DNA from: Nocardioides jiangsuensis
GTDB taxonomy: Bacteria; Actinomycetota; Actinomycetes; Propionibacteriales; Nocardioidaceae
DNA length: 64,000 nucleotides
Assembly: GCF_019679455.1 (NCBI RefSeq)
Contig: NZ_JAIEZQ010000003.1
Coordinates: 1-64,000 of the forward strand
Reading direction: 5' to 3'
Part shown: one piece after another, positions 43,539 to 55,920 of the stretch
Layout: each line of letters opens with the position of its first letter
Position numbering within the stretch: position 1 is the stretch's first letter
Translations under genes and position numbers: made by a program
The notes under the pieces: model-generated
Database searches by the model: none
Told to the model about the DNA's origin: nothing
Seen by the model: only the letters and a program-made list of their open reading frames with translations

Positions 43539-45380
43539 TCAGGCGAGCTCGCGGAGCCGGTCCGCGGCACGCAGCACCAGGTCGCGGAACTGCACCGGCG
43601 TCATCTCGGCGCTGCCGGCCGGGGCGAAGGTCAGCTGTGCCACGGTCTTGCCGACGCGGACGAAGCCCACGTCGAACCGCACCGTCTCGGAGTCGGAGAC
43701 CTCGGTCTCCAGCTGCCAGGTCGAGGCGTCGAACCCCTCGCGGGCACTGCCGAGCGTCCGGGGCGCGAGCACCTGGGTCGCCAGGTCCCGGTCCTCGCAG
43801 GCGTCGAACCGGCCGCGGATCTCGTCGAGGAACCGCTCGGCGGCGCGGGAGGTGCGGAAGGTGCCGTAGGTCTCCGACAGCCCGAACTGGGGCGGCAACC
43901 GCTCCCCGGGCACGAGGAAGGTCCGGGTGCGGGTACGCGTGGCACCGTCGGCCTTGAAGCTGGCGCGGTCGCAGGTGGTCTCGGACGGGTTCCTCGCGGC
44001 CCCGGTCGGCTCGGTCGCCGCCCACGGCTCGTCCAGGCCCGCGATCGGCGGGAGGTCCACGGTGGCCAGGATCCCTGCCTCCTCGCCCGACGGCGGGGGT
44101 GGGGCGAACCGGGTCCGGGGCTTGGCCGCACAGCCGCCCTCGCCCGCCCGCTCGCAGATCGCCCGGGCCGACGTCGCGAGGACGCCGACCGTCTTGGCGG
44201 CGGGGGCGGAGTCGCCGCGCACGGTCGTGCCGACCGTGGACGTCACGACCTGGCCGACCTGGGCCACCGCGACGGAGTAGCTGGTGGTCGGCCTGGTCCG
44301 CGACTGGAGCTCCAGGACGGTGGCCTGGTCGCCGACCTTGCGGACGTCGAGCGTGCGGCGCAGCTGTAGGCGGCCGTCGGGGCAGCCGGCGTACCAGCCG
44401 ACGGTGGTCGCGTAGGCGTCCTCGGCCTGCTCCCGGGAGGCCGAGATCTCCATGGTCTGGATCGCCGAGCGGCGCGGAGACCCCGACGCCTTGAACTCGC
44501 GGACCATCGCGGAGAGGCCGTCGGGGTCGGCGAACCGGGCCTGCTGGCACACGGTGTTGATGCCGTCGCCGTCTGTGTTGTCGTGGGTGCGGACCACCCG
44601 CCATCGCTGCCCCTTGCCGAGCGCGTCCACGTCGCCGGCGGTCAGCAGGTCGGTCGCCGAGGGCAGGGTGGACCGCTCCTCGGTCACCTGGCCGGTGGAC
44701 TGGCCCCCGGAGCTGCCGGACGGCGGGGCGAGCAGCGGCGCGTCGGCGGAGTCCTCGGCGGTCGGCTCGTGGGCGAAGGCCCCGGAGGCGACGGCGAGGA
44801 AGACCACGGTCGCGGTGGCGACGAGGCTGTGCGAGCGGCGGCGCTTCCGGCCGGCCCGGCGCACGATCGAGGCCCTGGGCAGCGTGGCCTGGCTCGCCGC
44901 GCCGGCCAGGGACAGCAGCCGCGCCCGGAGCCCCGCCGAGTCCGTGTCGAGGGCGACCGCGAGGTTGGCGCTGGCCGCCTGGAGGTTGCGCTCGGCGACC
45001 TCCTGGGGCCAGTTCAGCTCGCGGGCGGCGTCGGCCATGGGTACGCCGGCCAGCTGGATGAGCAGCAGGGCCCGCCGCTGTCCGACGGGGAGCTTGTGCA
45101 GAGCGTCGAGGACCGCGCGGTCGTCGGCGGAGATGTCCTTGGTGCGGTGCCAGAGGCGGGCGGTGTGCCGACGCTGCGCGAGCTGCCAGGCGCGCGGGCG
45201 GACCCAGTCCTGCGGGTCCGGGTAGGACGAAACCTTGCGCCAGTGGTGCCAGGCGGCGACGTAGGCGTCGCGGACCGCGCTCTGCGCCGCGGCCAGGTCC
45301 CCGGTCAGCGCGAACGCCTGGAGCACGAGGGCGCGACGGGTCCCGAGGTAGAAGGAGTCGAACTCCTCCTCCTGAGCCAT
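43539..45380 (-). CDS. SigE-type sigma factor fused to a transmembrane and extracellular domain
   Basis: This 613-aa protein joins what is split in two at 40210-42157. Residues 1-145 are a SigE-type sigma factor: EEFDSFYLGTRRALVLQAF and AVRDAYVAAWHHWRK in region 2, LPVGQRRALLLIQLAGVPMAD in region 4. The recognition helix is weaker than usual (WPQEVAERNLQAASANL). A basic stretch (RRAGRKRRRS) then leads into a membrane helix at about 184-203 and a 400-residue outside domain. The ATG at 45380 is preceded by a G-rich ribosome site. The sigma part is tethered to the membrane unless cut, so activity may need proteolysis. kynU follows by 21 bases. Confidence 0.85.
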   Translation of the reverse strand: MAQEEEFDSFYLGTRRALVLQAFALTGDLAAAQSAVRDAYVAAWHHWRKVSSYPDPQDWVRPRAWQLAQRRHTARLWHRTKDISADDRAVLDALHKLPVGQRRALLLIQLAGVPMADAARELNWPQEVAERNLQAASANLAVALDTDSAGLRARLLSLAGAASQATLPRASIVRRAGRKRRRSHSLVATATVVFLAVASGAFAHEPTAEDSADAPLLAPPSGSSGGQSTGQVTEERSTLPSATDLLTAGDVDALGKGQRWRVVRTHDNTDGDGINTVCQQARFADPDGLSAMVREFKASGSPRRSAIQTMEISASREQAEDAYATTVGWYAGCPDGRLQLRRTLDVRKVGDQATVLELQSRTRPTTSYSVAVAQVGQVVTSTVGTTVRGDSAPAAKTVGVLATSARAICERAGEGGCAAKPRTRFAPPPPSGEEAGILATVDLPPIAGLDEPWAATEPTGAARNPSETTCDRASFKADGATRTRTRTFLVPGERLPPQFGLSETYGTFRTSRAAERFLDEIRGRFDACEDRDLATQVLAPRTLGSAREGFDASTWQLETEVSDSETVRFDVGFVRVGKTVAQLTFAPAGSAEMTPVQFRDLVLRAADRLRELA

Positions 45381-45540
45381 GGTCCCGCCCTTCGCCGTAC
45401 TCTCACCGACCAACCCAGAACGGTACTTCACCCGGCGACCGCACCGCGAGCCAGCCGTGCCGCGGCCGTGCGTGTGAAGCGCGCTACGTCCCGGCGTGGC
45501 GGCGCGGGGAGCCCCCGCGGCTGGGCGAAGATCGGGAGGG

Positions 45541-46782
45541 ATGACTGACCTGCTGAGCACCCTGACCCGCCGCGCCTCCGCCGAGGCCGACCCCGGCCGA
45601 CCGCTCACGGTCACCTCGGCCGTCGCCGGGGCGGTGTCCGCCGGGTCGGTGCTGCTCGTCTGCATGGCGCTCGGCCTCGCCGGGTGGTTCGCCGCCGACG
45701 CGGGGCGGTACGGGGACACCCGCGACGCGATCCGGGTCGGCGCCGACGCCTGGCTGCTCGGCCACGGCGCGCACCTGGCGCTGCCGTCCGCGACGGTCAC
45801 CGTGGTTCCGCTGGGGCTGGCCGTGCTGTGCGGCTACGTGACGTACCGGCTCGCCTGCTGGGTGGGTGCGACGTCGGCGGTCGACGACCTGCGCGGGGTG
45901 CTGACCGGGGCGACCGTGCTGTCCGGGGTGTACTCCCTGGTGGCGGTGGTCACCGCGGTGCTCGCCTCGCACCACCAGGCCGAGCCCGGCCTCGGGCGCG
46001 CCTTCGTCGGCGGCTTCGTGCTCTCCTTCCTCGCCGGTGCCGCCGGCATCGCCCGCGGAGCGGGCCGGGGTGGCCTGGTCCGCTCCGCGCTGCCCGGGTG
46101 GGCCTCGGTGGTGGCCACCGGTGCCTTCGCGGTGCTGCTGCTGATGCTGGCCGCGGGCGCGGTGCTCGTCACGGCCGCGCTGCTGCTCGACATCGGCGCC
46201 GCCGCGACGGTGCTGTCCCGCCTGCACACCGACGGTCCCGGCGGGCTGATGTACACGCTGGTCGGGATCGCGTTCGTGCCGAACGCGGTGCTGCTCGCCG
46301 GCGCGTACCTGCTCGGGCCGGGGTTCATGGTCGGCACCGGCACGCTGGTCTCGCCGACCGTCGTCGTCCTCGGCCCCGTCCCCGCCTTCCCGCTCCTCGC
46401 CGCGCTCCCCGGCGACGGCCCCACCCCGTGGTGGACGACCGGTCTGCTCGCCGTCCCGGTCCTGCTCGCGGCGGTCGCCGCACGGCTGGCCGTCCGGCGC
46501 GCGCGGGTCGACCGGTACGACGCCGCCGCGGCGCTCGGGCTGGGGTCCGGGGTCGCCGGCGCGCTGCTGTTCACGATGGTGGTCCTGCTCGCCGGCGGTG
46601 CCGCCGGCCCCGGCCGGATGGCCGACGTCGGCGCGTTCCCCCTGCAGACCCTGCTCGCCGGCGCCGTCGCGCTCGGCGCCGGCGGCCTGGTCGGCGGCGT
46701 GCTGGCCTGCTGGCGGGTACGTCGGGCCGCGGCGGGTGACCCCTCGGACGGTGCGTCCACGGAGCAGTCCCGGGCGGACTGA
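45541..46782 (+). CDS. DUF6350-type multi-pass membrane protein
   Basis: This 413-aa integral membrane protein has about ten hydrophobic segments with short loops and the sequence GRYGDTRDAIRVGADAWLLGHG after the first helix. It is the type found upstream of purN and purH in many actinobacteria (DUF6350). Its function is not known. GGGAGGG lies directly against the ATG. It ends 28 bases before purN, with a likely separate promoter in between. Confidence 0.8.
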   Translation: MTDLLSTLTRRASAEADPGRPLTVTSAVAGAVSAGSVLLVCMALGLAGWFAADAGRYGDTRDAIRVGADAWLLGHGAHLALPSATVTVVPLGLAVLCGYVTYRLACWVGATSAVDDLRGVLTGATVLSGVYSLVAVVTAVLASHHQAEPGLGRAFVGGFVLSFLAGAAGIARGAGRGGLVRSALPGWASVVATGAFAVLLLMLAAGAVLVTAALLLDIGAAATVLSRLHTDGPGGLMYTLVGIAFVPNAVLLAGAYLLGPGFMVGTGTLVSPTVVVLGPVPAFPLLAALPGDGPTPWWTTGLLAVPVLLAAVAARLAVRRARVDRYDAAAALGLGSGVAGALLFTMVVLLAGGAAGPGRMADVGAFPLQTLLAGAVALGAGGLVGGVLACWRVRRAAAGDPSDGASTEQSRAD

Positions 46783-46797
46783 CCCGGTCGCGGTCGG

Positions 46798-46803
46798 TAG
46801 CCT
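46798..46803 (+). promoter_or_regulatory. -10-like hexamer for purN, probable leaderless start
   Basis: TAGCCT lies six bases before the GTG at 46810, and no ribosome site is present. This fits a leaderless purN-purH message. Confidence 0.5.
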
Positions 46804-46809
46804 GTCCGC

Positions 46810-47442
46810 GTGCCCCCGACCTCCGCCCCCCACAGGCCTGCGCGCGTCGTGGTGCTCGTCTCCGGGGCGGGCACGAACCTCCAGGCGCTGCTCGACGCCT
46901 CCGCGGACCCGTCGTACGGGGTCGACGTCGTCGCCGTCGGGGCCGACCGGGAGGCCGTGGAGGGCCTGGCCCGGGCCGAGCGGGCCGGGATCCCGACGTT
47001 CGTGCGCAAGGTCCGCGACCACCCCTCCCGCGACGAGTGGGACCGCGAGCTGACCGCGGCGGTCCGCAAGCACGACCCCGACCTCGTGGTCCTCGCCGGG
47101 TTCATGAAGCTGACCGGCCCGGCGTTCCTCGCCGAGTTCGGCGGCCGCTGCGTCAACACCCACCCGGCGCTGTCGCCGGCGTTCCCGGGGATGAGCGGCC
47201 CCGCCGACGCGCTGGCGTACGGCGTCAAGGTCACGGGTGCGACGCTGTTCGTGGTCGACGAGGGCGTCGACACCGGCCCGATCGTCGAGCAGACCGTGGT
47301 CCGCGTGGAGGACGACGACGACGTCGCCTCGCTGCACGAGCGGATCAAGGTCGCCGAGCGGGCCATGCTCGTGGAGTGCGTGGGCCGGATGGCCCGTGAA
47401 GGATTCACCATCACCGACAGGAAGGTCCGGTTCGGACAGTGA
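46810..47442 (+). CDS. purN: Phosphoribosylglycinamide formyltransferase
   Basis: PurN transfers a formyl group from 10-formyltetrahydrofolate to GAR, the third step of purine synthesis. It is 210 aa with the usual [16 protein letters not shown] start. The catalytic residues are in [14 protein letters not shown] (Asn, His) and VDTGPIVEQ (Asp). The GTG start is set by the preceding -10-like box. Its stop overlaps the purH start by four bases. folD downstream supplies the folate cofactor. Confidence 0.96.
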   Translation: MPPTSAPHRPARVVVLVSGAGTNLQALLDASADPSYGVDVVAVGADREAVEGLARAERAGIPTFVRKVRDHPSRDEWDRELTAAVRKHDPDLVVLAGFMKLTGPAFLAEFGGRCVNTHPALSPAFPGMSGPADALAYGVKVTGATLFVVDEGVDTGPIVEQTVVRVEDDDDVASLHERIKVAERAMLVECVGRMAREGFTITDRKVRFGQ

Positions 47443-49016
47443 CGGACGGCAAGAGGGCGATCAAGCGGGCACTCGTCTCGGTCTACGACAAGACCGGTCT
47501 GGAGGAGCTGGCCCGGGGGCTGAACGAGGCCGGGGTCTCCCTGGTCTCCACGGGGTCGACGGCGGCGCGGATCGCCGACGCGGGCGTCCCGGTCACCCGG
47601 GTCGAGGAGCTGACGGGTTTCCCCGAGTGCCTCGACGGCCGCGTGAAGACGCTGCACCCGAAGGTGCACGCCGGCATCCTGGCCGACCTGCGGCTCGAGA
47701 CCCACCGCGCCCAGCTCGAGGAGCTCGGCGTGGAGCCGTTCGACCTCGTCGTCTCCAACCTCTACCCGTTCGCCGACACGGTGCTGTCGGGCGCCACCCC
47801 CGACGAGTGCGTCGAGCAGATCGACATCGGCGGACCCTCGATGGTCCGGGCGGCGGCGAAGAACCACCCGAGCGTGGCGATCGTGACCTCCCCGGCCCGG
47901 TACGCCGACGTGCTGGCCGCGGCCTCCGGCGGCGGGTTCACCCTCGCCGAGCGGCAGCGGCTCGCGGCCGAGGCGTTCGTGCACACCGCGACGTACGACG
48001 TGGCGGTCGCCTCGTGGATGGGCAACGTCCTCACCGACACCTCCGAGGGCACCGGGTTTCCGGCGTGGATGGGCGCCACCTGGGACAAGAGCGCGGTGCT
48101 GCGCTACGGCGAGAACCCGCACCAGCGCGCGGCCCTCTACACCAACGGCTTCGCGCCGACGCCGGGGCTGGCGCAGGCGACCCAGCTGCACGGCAAGGAG
48201 ATGTCCTACAACAACTACATCGATGCCGACGCCGCCCGCCGCGCCGCCTACGACTTCGACCGGACCGCGGTGGCGATCATCAAGCACGGCAACCCGTGCG
48301 GCATCGCGGTCGGCGCCGACGTGGCCGAGGCGCACCGCAAGGCGCACGCCTGCGACCCGGTCTCCGCGTTCGGCGGCGTGATCGCCACCAACGTGCCGGT
48401 CACCCGGGCGATGGCCGAGCAGGTGGCGGAGATCTTCACCGAGGTCGTCGTCGCCCCCGGGTACGACGAGGGTGCGGTGGAGGTCCTCTCCGCGAAGAAG
48501 AACATCCGGCTGATCCAGTGCGCACCGCTCGAGCGGGGCGGCGTGGAGATGCGGCCGATCTCCGGCGGGCTGCTGCTCCAGGCTCGCGACGCGGTCGACG
48601 CCGAGGTCGACGGGGGCGGGGACGACCCGTCGGCGTGGACCCTCGCCACCGGGGAGGCCGCGAGCGAGGCCGTGCTCGCCGACCTGGCGTTCGCCTGGAA
48701 GGCGTGCCGCTCGGTGAAGTCCAACGCGATCCTGCTCGCCCACGACGGCGCCTCGGTCGGCGTCGGGATGGGCCAGGTGAACCGGGTCGACTCGGCCCGG
48801 CTCGCGGTGTCGCGGGCCGGGGAGCGGGCGGCCGGCTCGGTCGCCGCGTCCGACGCGTTCTTCCCGTTCGCCGACGGCCTGCAGATCCTGCTCGACGCGG
48901 GGGTCGCCGCGGTCGTCCAGCCCGGTGGCTCGGTGCGCGACGCCGAGGTCGTGGAGGCCGCGAAGGCCGCAGGCGTGACGCTCTACCTCACCGGCACGCG
49001 GCACTTCTTCCACTGA
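47439..49016 (+). CDS. purH: Bifunctional AICAR formyltransferase/IMP cyclohydrolase
   Basis: PurH carries out the last two steps to IMP and is 525 aa. The N-terminal cyclohydrolase (MGS-like) domain has [10 protein letters not shown] and [15 protein letters not shown]. The C-terminal transformylase has [14 protein letters not shown] and the Lys-His motif in [10 protein letters not shown], and ends in [10 protein letters not shown]. The GTG start overlaps the purN stop (GTGA), so both are made together. The length and all catalytic motifs are normal. Confidence 0.98.
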   Translation: MTDGKRAIKRALVSVYDKTGLEELARGLNEAGVSLVSTGSTAARIADAGVPVTRVEELTGFPECLDGRVKTLHPKVHAGILADLRLETHRAQLEELGVEPFDLVVSNLYPFADTVLSGATPDECVEQIDIGGPSMVRAAAKNHPSVAIVTSPARYADVLAAASGGGFTLAERQRLAAEAFVHTATYDVAVASWMGNVLTDTSEGTGFPAWMGATWDKSAVLRYGENPHQRAALYTNGFAPTPGLAQATQLHGKEMSYNNYIDADAARRAAYDFDRTAVAIIKHGNPCGIAVGADVAEAHRKAHACDPVSAFGGVIATNVPVTRAMAEQVAEIFTEVVVAPGYDEGAVEVLSAKKNIRLIQCAPLERGGVEMRPISGGLLLQARDAVDAEVDGGGDDPSAWTLATGEAASEAVLADLAFAWKACRSVKSNAILLAHDGASVGVGMGQVNRVDSARLAVSRAGERAAGSVAASDAFFPFADGLQILLDAGVAAVVQPGGSVRDAEVVEAAKAAGVTLYLTGTRHFFH

Positions 49017-49062
49017 CCCGGACCACCGCCCTGACCGCCCGCGACATGGGAGGATGCACGAC

Positions 49063-49920
49063 GTGACGGCACAGATTCTGGACGGCAAGGCCACCGCGGC
49101 CGCGATCAAGGCGGAGCTGGCCGAGCGGGTCACCAAGCTCCGCGAGCAGGGCGTGGTCCCCGGGCTGGCGACGGTCCTCGTCGGCGACGACCCGGGCAGC
49201 CGGTGGTACGTCGCCGGCAAGCATCGCGACTGCGCCGAGGTCGGGATCACCTCGATCCGGGTCGACCTGCCCGAGGACGCGCCGCAGTCCGCGGTCGAGG
49301 AGGCGGTCGCCGAGCTCAACGCGAACCCCGACTGCACCGGCTACATCGTGCAGCTGCCGCTGCCGAAGCACATGGACGAGAACCACGTCCTCGGCCTGAT
49401 GGACCCCGCCAAGGACGCTGACGGCCTGCACCCGACGAACCTGGGCTGGCTGGTGCTCGGCAAGGACGCGCCGCTCCCGTGCACGCCCAACGGGATCGTC
49501 GAGCTGCTCCGCCGCCACGAGGTCCCGATCGCGGGAGCCGAGGTGTGCGTGGTGGGTCGCGGCGTGACGGTGGGCCGCCCGCTGGGCCTGCTGCTGACCC
49601 GCCGGAGCGAGAACGCCACCGTGACCCTGTGCCACACCGGCACCCGGGACCTGGCCAAGCACGTGCGCGAGGCCGACATCGTGGTCGCCGCCGCCGGGGT
49701 CACCGGCATCATCCGCGGGGACATGGTCAAGCCCGGTGCGGCCGTGCTCGACGTCGGCGTCTCCCGTGACGCCGAGGGAAAGATCGCCGGTGACGTGGCC
49801 CGCGACGTGTACGACGTCGCCGGCTGGGTCTCGCCGAACCCCGGCGGGGTCGGGCCGATGACGCGCGCGATGCTGCTCTCGAACATCGTCCGCTCCGCCG
49901 AGCTGTCCCTCCCGGCCTGA
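49063..49920 (+). CDS. folD: Methylenetetrahydrofolate dehydrogenase/cyclohydrolase
   Basis: FolD interconverts 5,10-methylene- and 10-formyl-tetrahydrofolate, giving the formyl donor used by PurN and PurH. It is 285 aa from the GTG at 49063, which has GGGAGG nine bases upstream; an ATG at 49054 lies directly against that site and is unlikely. The motifs [18 protein letters not shown] (catalytic Lys), [11 protein letters not shown] and [16 protein letters not shown] are present. It lies behind purH in the same direction. Confidence 0.97.
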   Translation: MTAQILDGKATAAAIKAELAERVTKLREQGVVPGLATVLVGDDPGSRWYVAGKHRDCAEVGITSIRVDLPEDAPQSAVEEAVAELNANPDCTGYIVQLPLPKHMDENHVLGLMDPAKDADGLHPTNLGWLVLGKDAPLPCTPNGIVELLRRHEVPIAGAEVCVVGRGVTVGRPLGLLLTRRSENATVTLCHTGTRDLAKHVREADIVVAAAGVTGIIRGDMVKPGAAVLDVGVSRDAEGKIAGDVARDVYDVAGWVSPNPGGVGPMTRAMLLSNIVRSAELSLPA

Positions 49921-49930
49921 GCGCGGCCCC

Positions 49931-50227
49931 GTGATCCTCGAGGACAACCCCGGGCGACGCCCGCAGACCTTCGGCGGCGCCGTGTACCTGGTCGTCGTCG
50001 CGATGACCCTGACCGGGCTCGCGATCACGCTCGCAGGCGCCTGGCGCACCGGGGTCAGCTGGATCGGCGCCGGCCTGCTCGTCGGGTCGTCCTGCCGCCT
50101 GGTGCTGCCGGAGCGCCGCGCCGGGATGCTGCGCGTGCGGCGGAAGGCGTCCGACGTGGTCATGCTGGCCGTCGCCGGGGTCGCGCTGATGGTGCTCGCC
50201 GTCGTCGTACCCGAACAGCTCGGGTAG
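49931..50227 (+). CDS. DUF3017 small membrane protein
   Basis: This 98-aa protein has three hydrophobic segments and the basic stretch RLVLPERRAGMLRVRRK in the middle. It is the DUF3017 protein that follows folD in many actinobacteria. Its function is unknown. GTG starts it ten bases after folD. Confidence 0.82.
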   Translation: MILEDNPGRRPQTFGGAVYLVVVAMTLTGLAITLAGAWRTGVSWIGAGLLVGSSCRLVLPERRAGMLRVRRKASDVVMLAVAGVALMVLAVVVPEQLG

Positions 50228-50238
50228 CGGCGGCCGGC

Positions 50239-51213
50239 TCAGCCGGCCATCTGCCTCCGGACGACCTCGTCGTGCCGGAACAGCAGCCGCACCGCGGTCC
50301 CGGCGGCGGTGCCGCGCAGGGTGGAGTCGTCGGCCAGGCTCCGGGCCAGCCACAGCCCCCGCCCCGACTCGAGGCCGGGCGGCGGCGGGACGTAGCCGGC
50401 GATGGCGTCGTCGAACCCTGGGCCGCCGTCGCTGATCTGCCACACGACATGCATGCCGTCGGTCCACTGGGCCACCTCGGCGGCGCCGGCGGCCCGCAGC
50501 GCGTTGGTCACCAGCTCGTAGACGGCGAGCAGCACCTCGCTCGCACGGGAGGGCACGGTCCGGGTGTCCAGCCACCCCCGGAGGTCGGCGCGGGCGGTGA
50601 CGACGTCGGTGATGCCCAGCGTGCTGTGCTCGGCCGGGGGTGCGCTCCAGGCGGGCTCGACCGACCGCAGGTAGGCCTCGGTGGGCTGGTAGTCGGGGGA
50701 GCGGACCGGCTGGTGCCCGTCCCACACCGTGGGGTGCACGCGGAGCTGGGCCCGCACCAGCGCGGGGTCGAGCCGCCGCCGGTCGTGCAGGCAGAGGCTG
50801 TAGTAGGGGAAGTCCGCGAAGGCGACGTTGGCCACCGACTCGAACCGGCTCCACACCTCCCCTCCGGGCGTCGCGAGCCAGGTGGGCTCGCCGACCAGGC
50901 GCCAGGGGACGCCCGCCTCGAGCAGCGGCTGCATCGACTCGTAGTACGTCGCCAGCGTCTCGTGCCCACCGAACCAGAAGGAGTCCGACGGCGCGTAGAC
51001 CTCGAGGTCGTCGACGCGCTTGCCGAGCGCGGCGTCGAGCATGTGGCGCACGGCGTCCCCGGCGACCACCACGACCGGCTCCCCGCGGTCGAGACCCTCC
51101 TCGACGAAGGGAAGCACGCGGGCGCGGACCGCGGCGTCGGTGTCGTACACGCACGCCTCGTGGGCGAAGCCGTAGCCGGTCCAGCCGCCCACGGTGCGGG
51201 GGGCGCCGCTCAC
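50239..51213 (-). CDS. MEDS-domain sensor with HATPase (anti-sigma-type kinase)
   Basis: This 324-aa cytoplasmic protein has two parts. The N-terminal 170 residues are a MEDS sensor domain (FAHEACVYDTDAAVRARVLPF, EPVVVVAGD, ATYYESMQPLL). The C-terminus is an ATPase of the histidine-kinase/RsbW type (VYELVTNALRA, SDGGPGFDDA, GRGLWLAR). It lacks the dimerisation histidine of a classic kinase. The GTG start at 51213 overlaps the end of the MEDS-STAS gene by four bases (GTGA). The set is suited to partner switching: the STAS domain of the neighbour is a natural substrate for this kinase. Confidence 0.82.
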   Translation of the reverse strand: MSGAPRTVGGWTGYGFAHEACVYDTDAAVRARVLPFVEEGLDRGEPVVVVAGDAVRHMLDAALGKRVDDLEVYAPSDSFWFGGHETLATYYESMQPLLEAGVPWRLVGEPTWLATPGGEVWSRFESVANVAFADFPYYSLCLHDRRRLDPALVRAQLRVHPTVWDGHQPVRSPDYQPTEAYLRSVEPAWSAPPAEHSTLGITDVVTARADLRGWLDTRTVPSRASEVLLAVYELVTNALRAAGAAEVAQWTDGMHVVWQISDGGPGFDDAIAGYVPPPPGLESGRGLWLARSLADDSTLRGTAAGTAVRLLFRHDEVVRRQMAG

Positions 51214-52043
51214 GGGGCCTCTCCCAGCCCGAACAGGCGCAGCGTGCGGAGTGCGGCCCGGCTCAGCTGCTCGAACCGGACCGGCCTGCCGTGCGCTGCC
51301 ATGTCCTGCTCGAAGAGGGCGAGCGCGCGGGTGCCGCCCACGTCGATGAAGTCGAGGTCGGCCAGCCGCAGCCGCAGCGGCCCACGGGTCGCGCGCCGGA
51401 CCGCTTCGAGCAGCGCGACGAGGTCGGCGGTGTTGGCGATGTCCACCTCGCCGACAAGGTCGACGGTCTCGCCGGAGAGGCGTACGGCGAACGCGGATCG
51501 CCCCGACGTCAGGTGCTGGATCCCGTGCACCGCGGCCGCGCGCGCCCAACTATTCCCGGCACGCCGCTGGTCGACGGCGCACAGGCCGGTGGCGGTGCTC
51601 CCCGCCATCAGCCGGTCCACGCCGAACTCGTAGTCGAGGAGCTGGGGGAGGGCGGCGGGGTCCGCGACCAGCGCGGTGACGTCGCCCAGCAAGCGCAGGC
51701 CGGGGTAGCCGTCGGCCACGGCCTGGTCCGCCTGGCGCCAGAACTCCTCGGCCCGCGCGGCGGGGTCGAAGGGGGCGGTGCCATCGAAGATGTCCTGCAC
51801 CGAGTGGAGGCGGAGCTGGCCGGAGTCGAGCAGCCGTTCCCGCTGCCCCAGGCCGCGGAGGTGGTCGGCGAGCGCGCCCTCCGGGCCGTTCCCGACGTAG
51901 ACCAGCTGCTCGCCGCGGTCGCGTCCCTCGGCGAAGTACTCGGTGACCGCCCGGTGGAAGCCGGCGTCGTCGTCGTAGGCCCAGGAGCCATGGTCTCCCG
52001 GAGCCAGCCCCGCGGCTCTCTCGAGCACCTTCAGTCGTCCCAC
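51210..52043 (-). CDS. MEDS domain fused to STAS domain (anti-sigma-antagonist-like)
   Basis: This 277-aa protein starts with a MEDS domain ([36 protein letters not shown]) and ends with a STAS domain of about 100 residues ([38 protein letters not shown]). The usual STAS phospho-serine position reads DVGGTRAL, with Gly where many antagonists have Ser, so phosphorylation, if any, may occur elsewhere. It is co-translated with the MEDS-kinase. Both sense domains are alike, hinting at one ligand or a shared dimer. Confidence 0.82.
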   Translation of the reverse strand: MGRLKVLERAAGLAPGDHGSWAYDDDAGFHRAVTEYFAEGRDRGEQLVYVGNGPEGALADHLRGLGQRERLLDSGQLRLHSVQDIFDGTAPFDPAARAEEFWRQADQAVADGYPGLRLLGDVTALVADPAALPQLLDYEFGVDRLMAGSTATGLCAVDQRRAGNSWARAAAVHGIQHLTSGRSAFAVRLSGETVDLVGEVDIANTADLVALLEAVRRATRGPLRLRLADLDFIDVGGTRALALFEQDMAAHGRPVRFEQLSRAALRTLRLFGLGEAP

Positions 52044-52130
52044 GGAGGCAGCCTAGGCAGATCTCCGGGATTCGGACGAGGAATGGGCTGGTCCGTCTCG
52101 CGAGGGGTCTGGTCCAGTGGTCCGGGACGC

Positions 52131-52171
52131 GGAAACGGGGCGTGCCCACGAGGTGGACACGCCCCGTTTCC
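52131..52171 (-). terminator. Terminator of mdh
   Basis: Fourteen-base arms, ggaaacggggcgtg (52131-52144) and cacgccccgtttcc (52158-52171), perfectly paired, lie 16 bases beyond the mdh stop. Confidence 0.8.
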
Positions 52172-52186
52172 GGGGACGTGCGGTGC

Positions 52187-53209
<1,023 letters not shown>

Positions 53210-53252
53210 CTAGCAGCGCCCCTGCCCCTGGGCAGCCCCGGGTTCACGCCGT

Positions 53253-53300
53253 GGTCGTCCGTAGCAGCGTGCGCCAGGGCGCACCCTGGTACGGACGACC
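53253..53300. repeat. Nested inverted repeat between mdh and idh
   Basis: Outer arms ggtcgtccgta (53253-53263) and tacggacgacc (53290-53300) are perfectly complementary. Within them, gtgcgcc and ggcgcac (about 53269-53284) form a second perfect seven-base pair. It lies in the middle of a divergent promoter region, so it is not a plain terminator. Confidence 0.75.
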
Positions 53301-53382
53301 GGGGGCGCGTACGGTCGGCGAGGGCGGCCCTCGTGGTGCGGGCAGGATGGGGGCGCGGCCGCCGTACGGCCCGCATGAGATA

Positions 53383-53396
53383 TCTTGACGTCAAGA
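53383..53396. promoter_or_regulatory. TCTTGACGTCAAGA palindrome at the idh promoter
   Basis: A perfect 14-bp palindrome. Its inner TTGACG can serve as the -35 box, followed after 17 bases by GTAACG as a possible -10 box, about 17 bases before the idh start at 53430. A repressor bound here would block the promoter. Confidence 0.55.
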
Positions 53397-53429
53397 AACT
53401 ATTCCCCGTAACGCGGAAACGGAGCCTCG

Positions 53430-55655
<2,226 letters not shown>

Positions 55656-55690
55656 CGCACCGCCGGACACCGTCCGGTTTCGAAGGCAGC

Positions 55691-55724
55691 GAAGGCGCCA
55701 CCCGTCCCGACGGGTGGCGCCTTC
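55691..55724 (+). terminator. Terminator of idh
   Basis: A perfect 16-bp stem, arms 55691-55706 and 55709-55724, begins 36 bases after the idh stop. There is no T-run. Confidence 0.8.
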
Positions 55725-55920
55725 CGCCGTCCCGGCGCCGGTGCACCCCCGCGCACCCGGCGCGTCCCGGCGCGTCCGGCGCACCCCGGAGGGTCCCGGG
55801 GCCGTCAGGTGCCGCCCGACCGGTCTCCGCGGGGACCGTACGGCGCCGCGGGAGCCTCCCCGCGTTGTACGGTCGGGCCACGCCACAGGCCACCACGCCA
55901 CGGGTCGAGGGGAGACGCGG

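Noticed and set aside
45834-49337. A 1167-codon leftward frame across DUF6350, purN and purH.
   Set aside because: It runs antisense to three clear genes and its translation is low-complexity Ser/Thr/Arg/Pro. No family features are seen.
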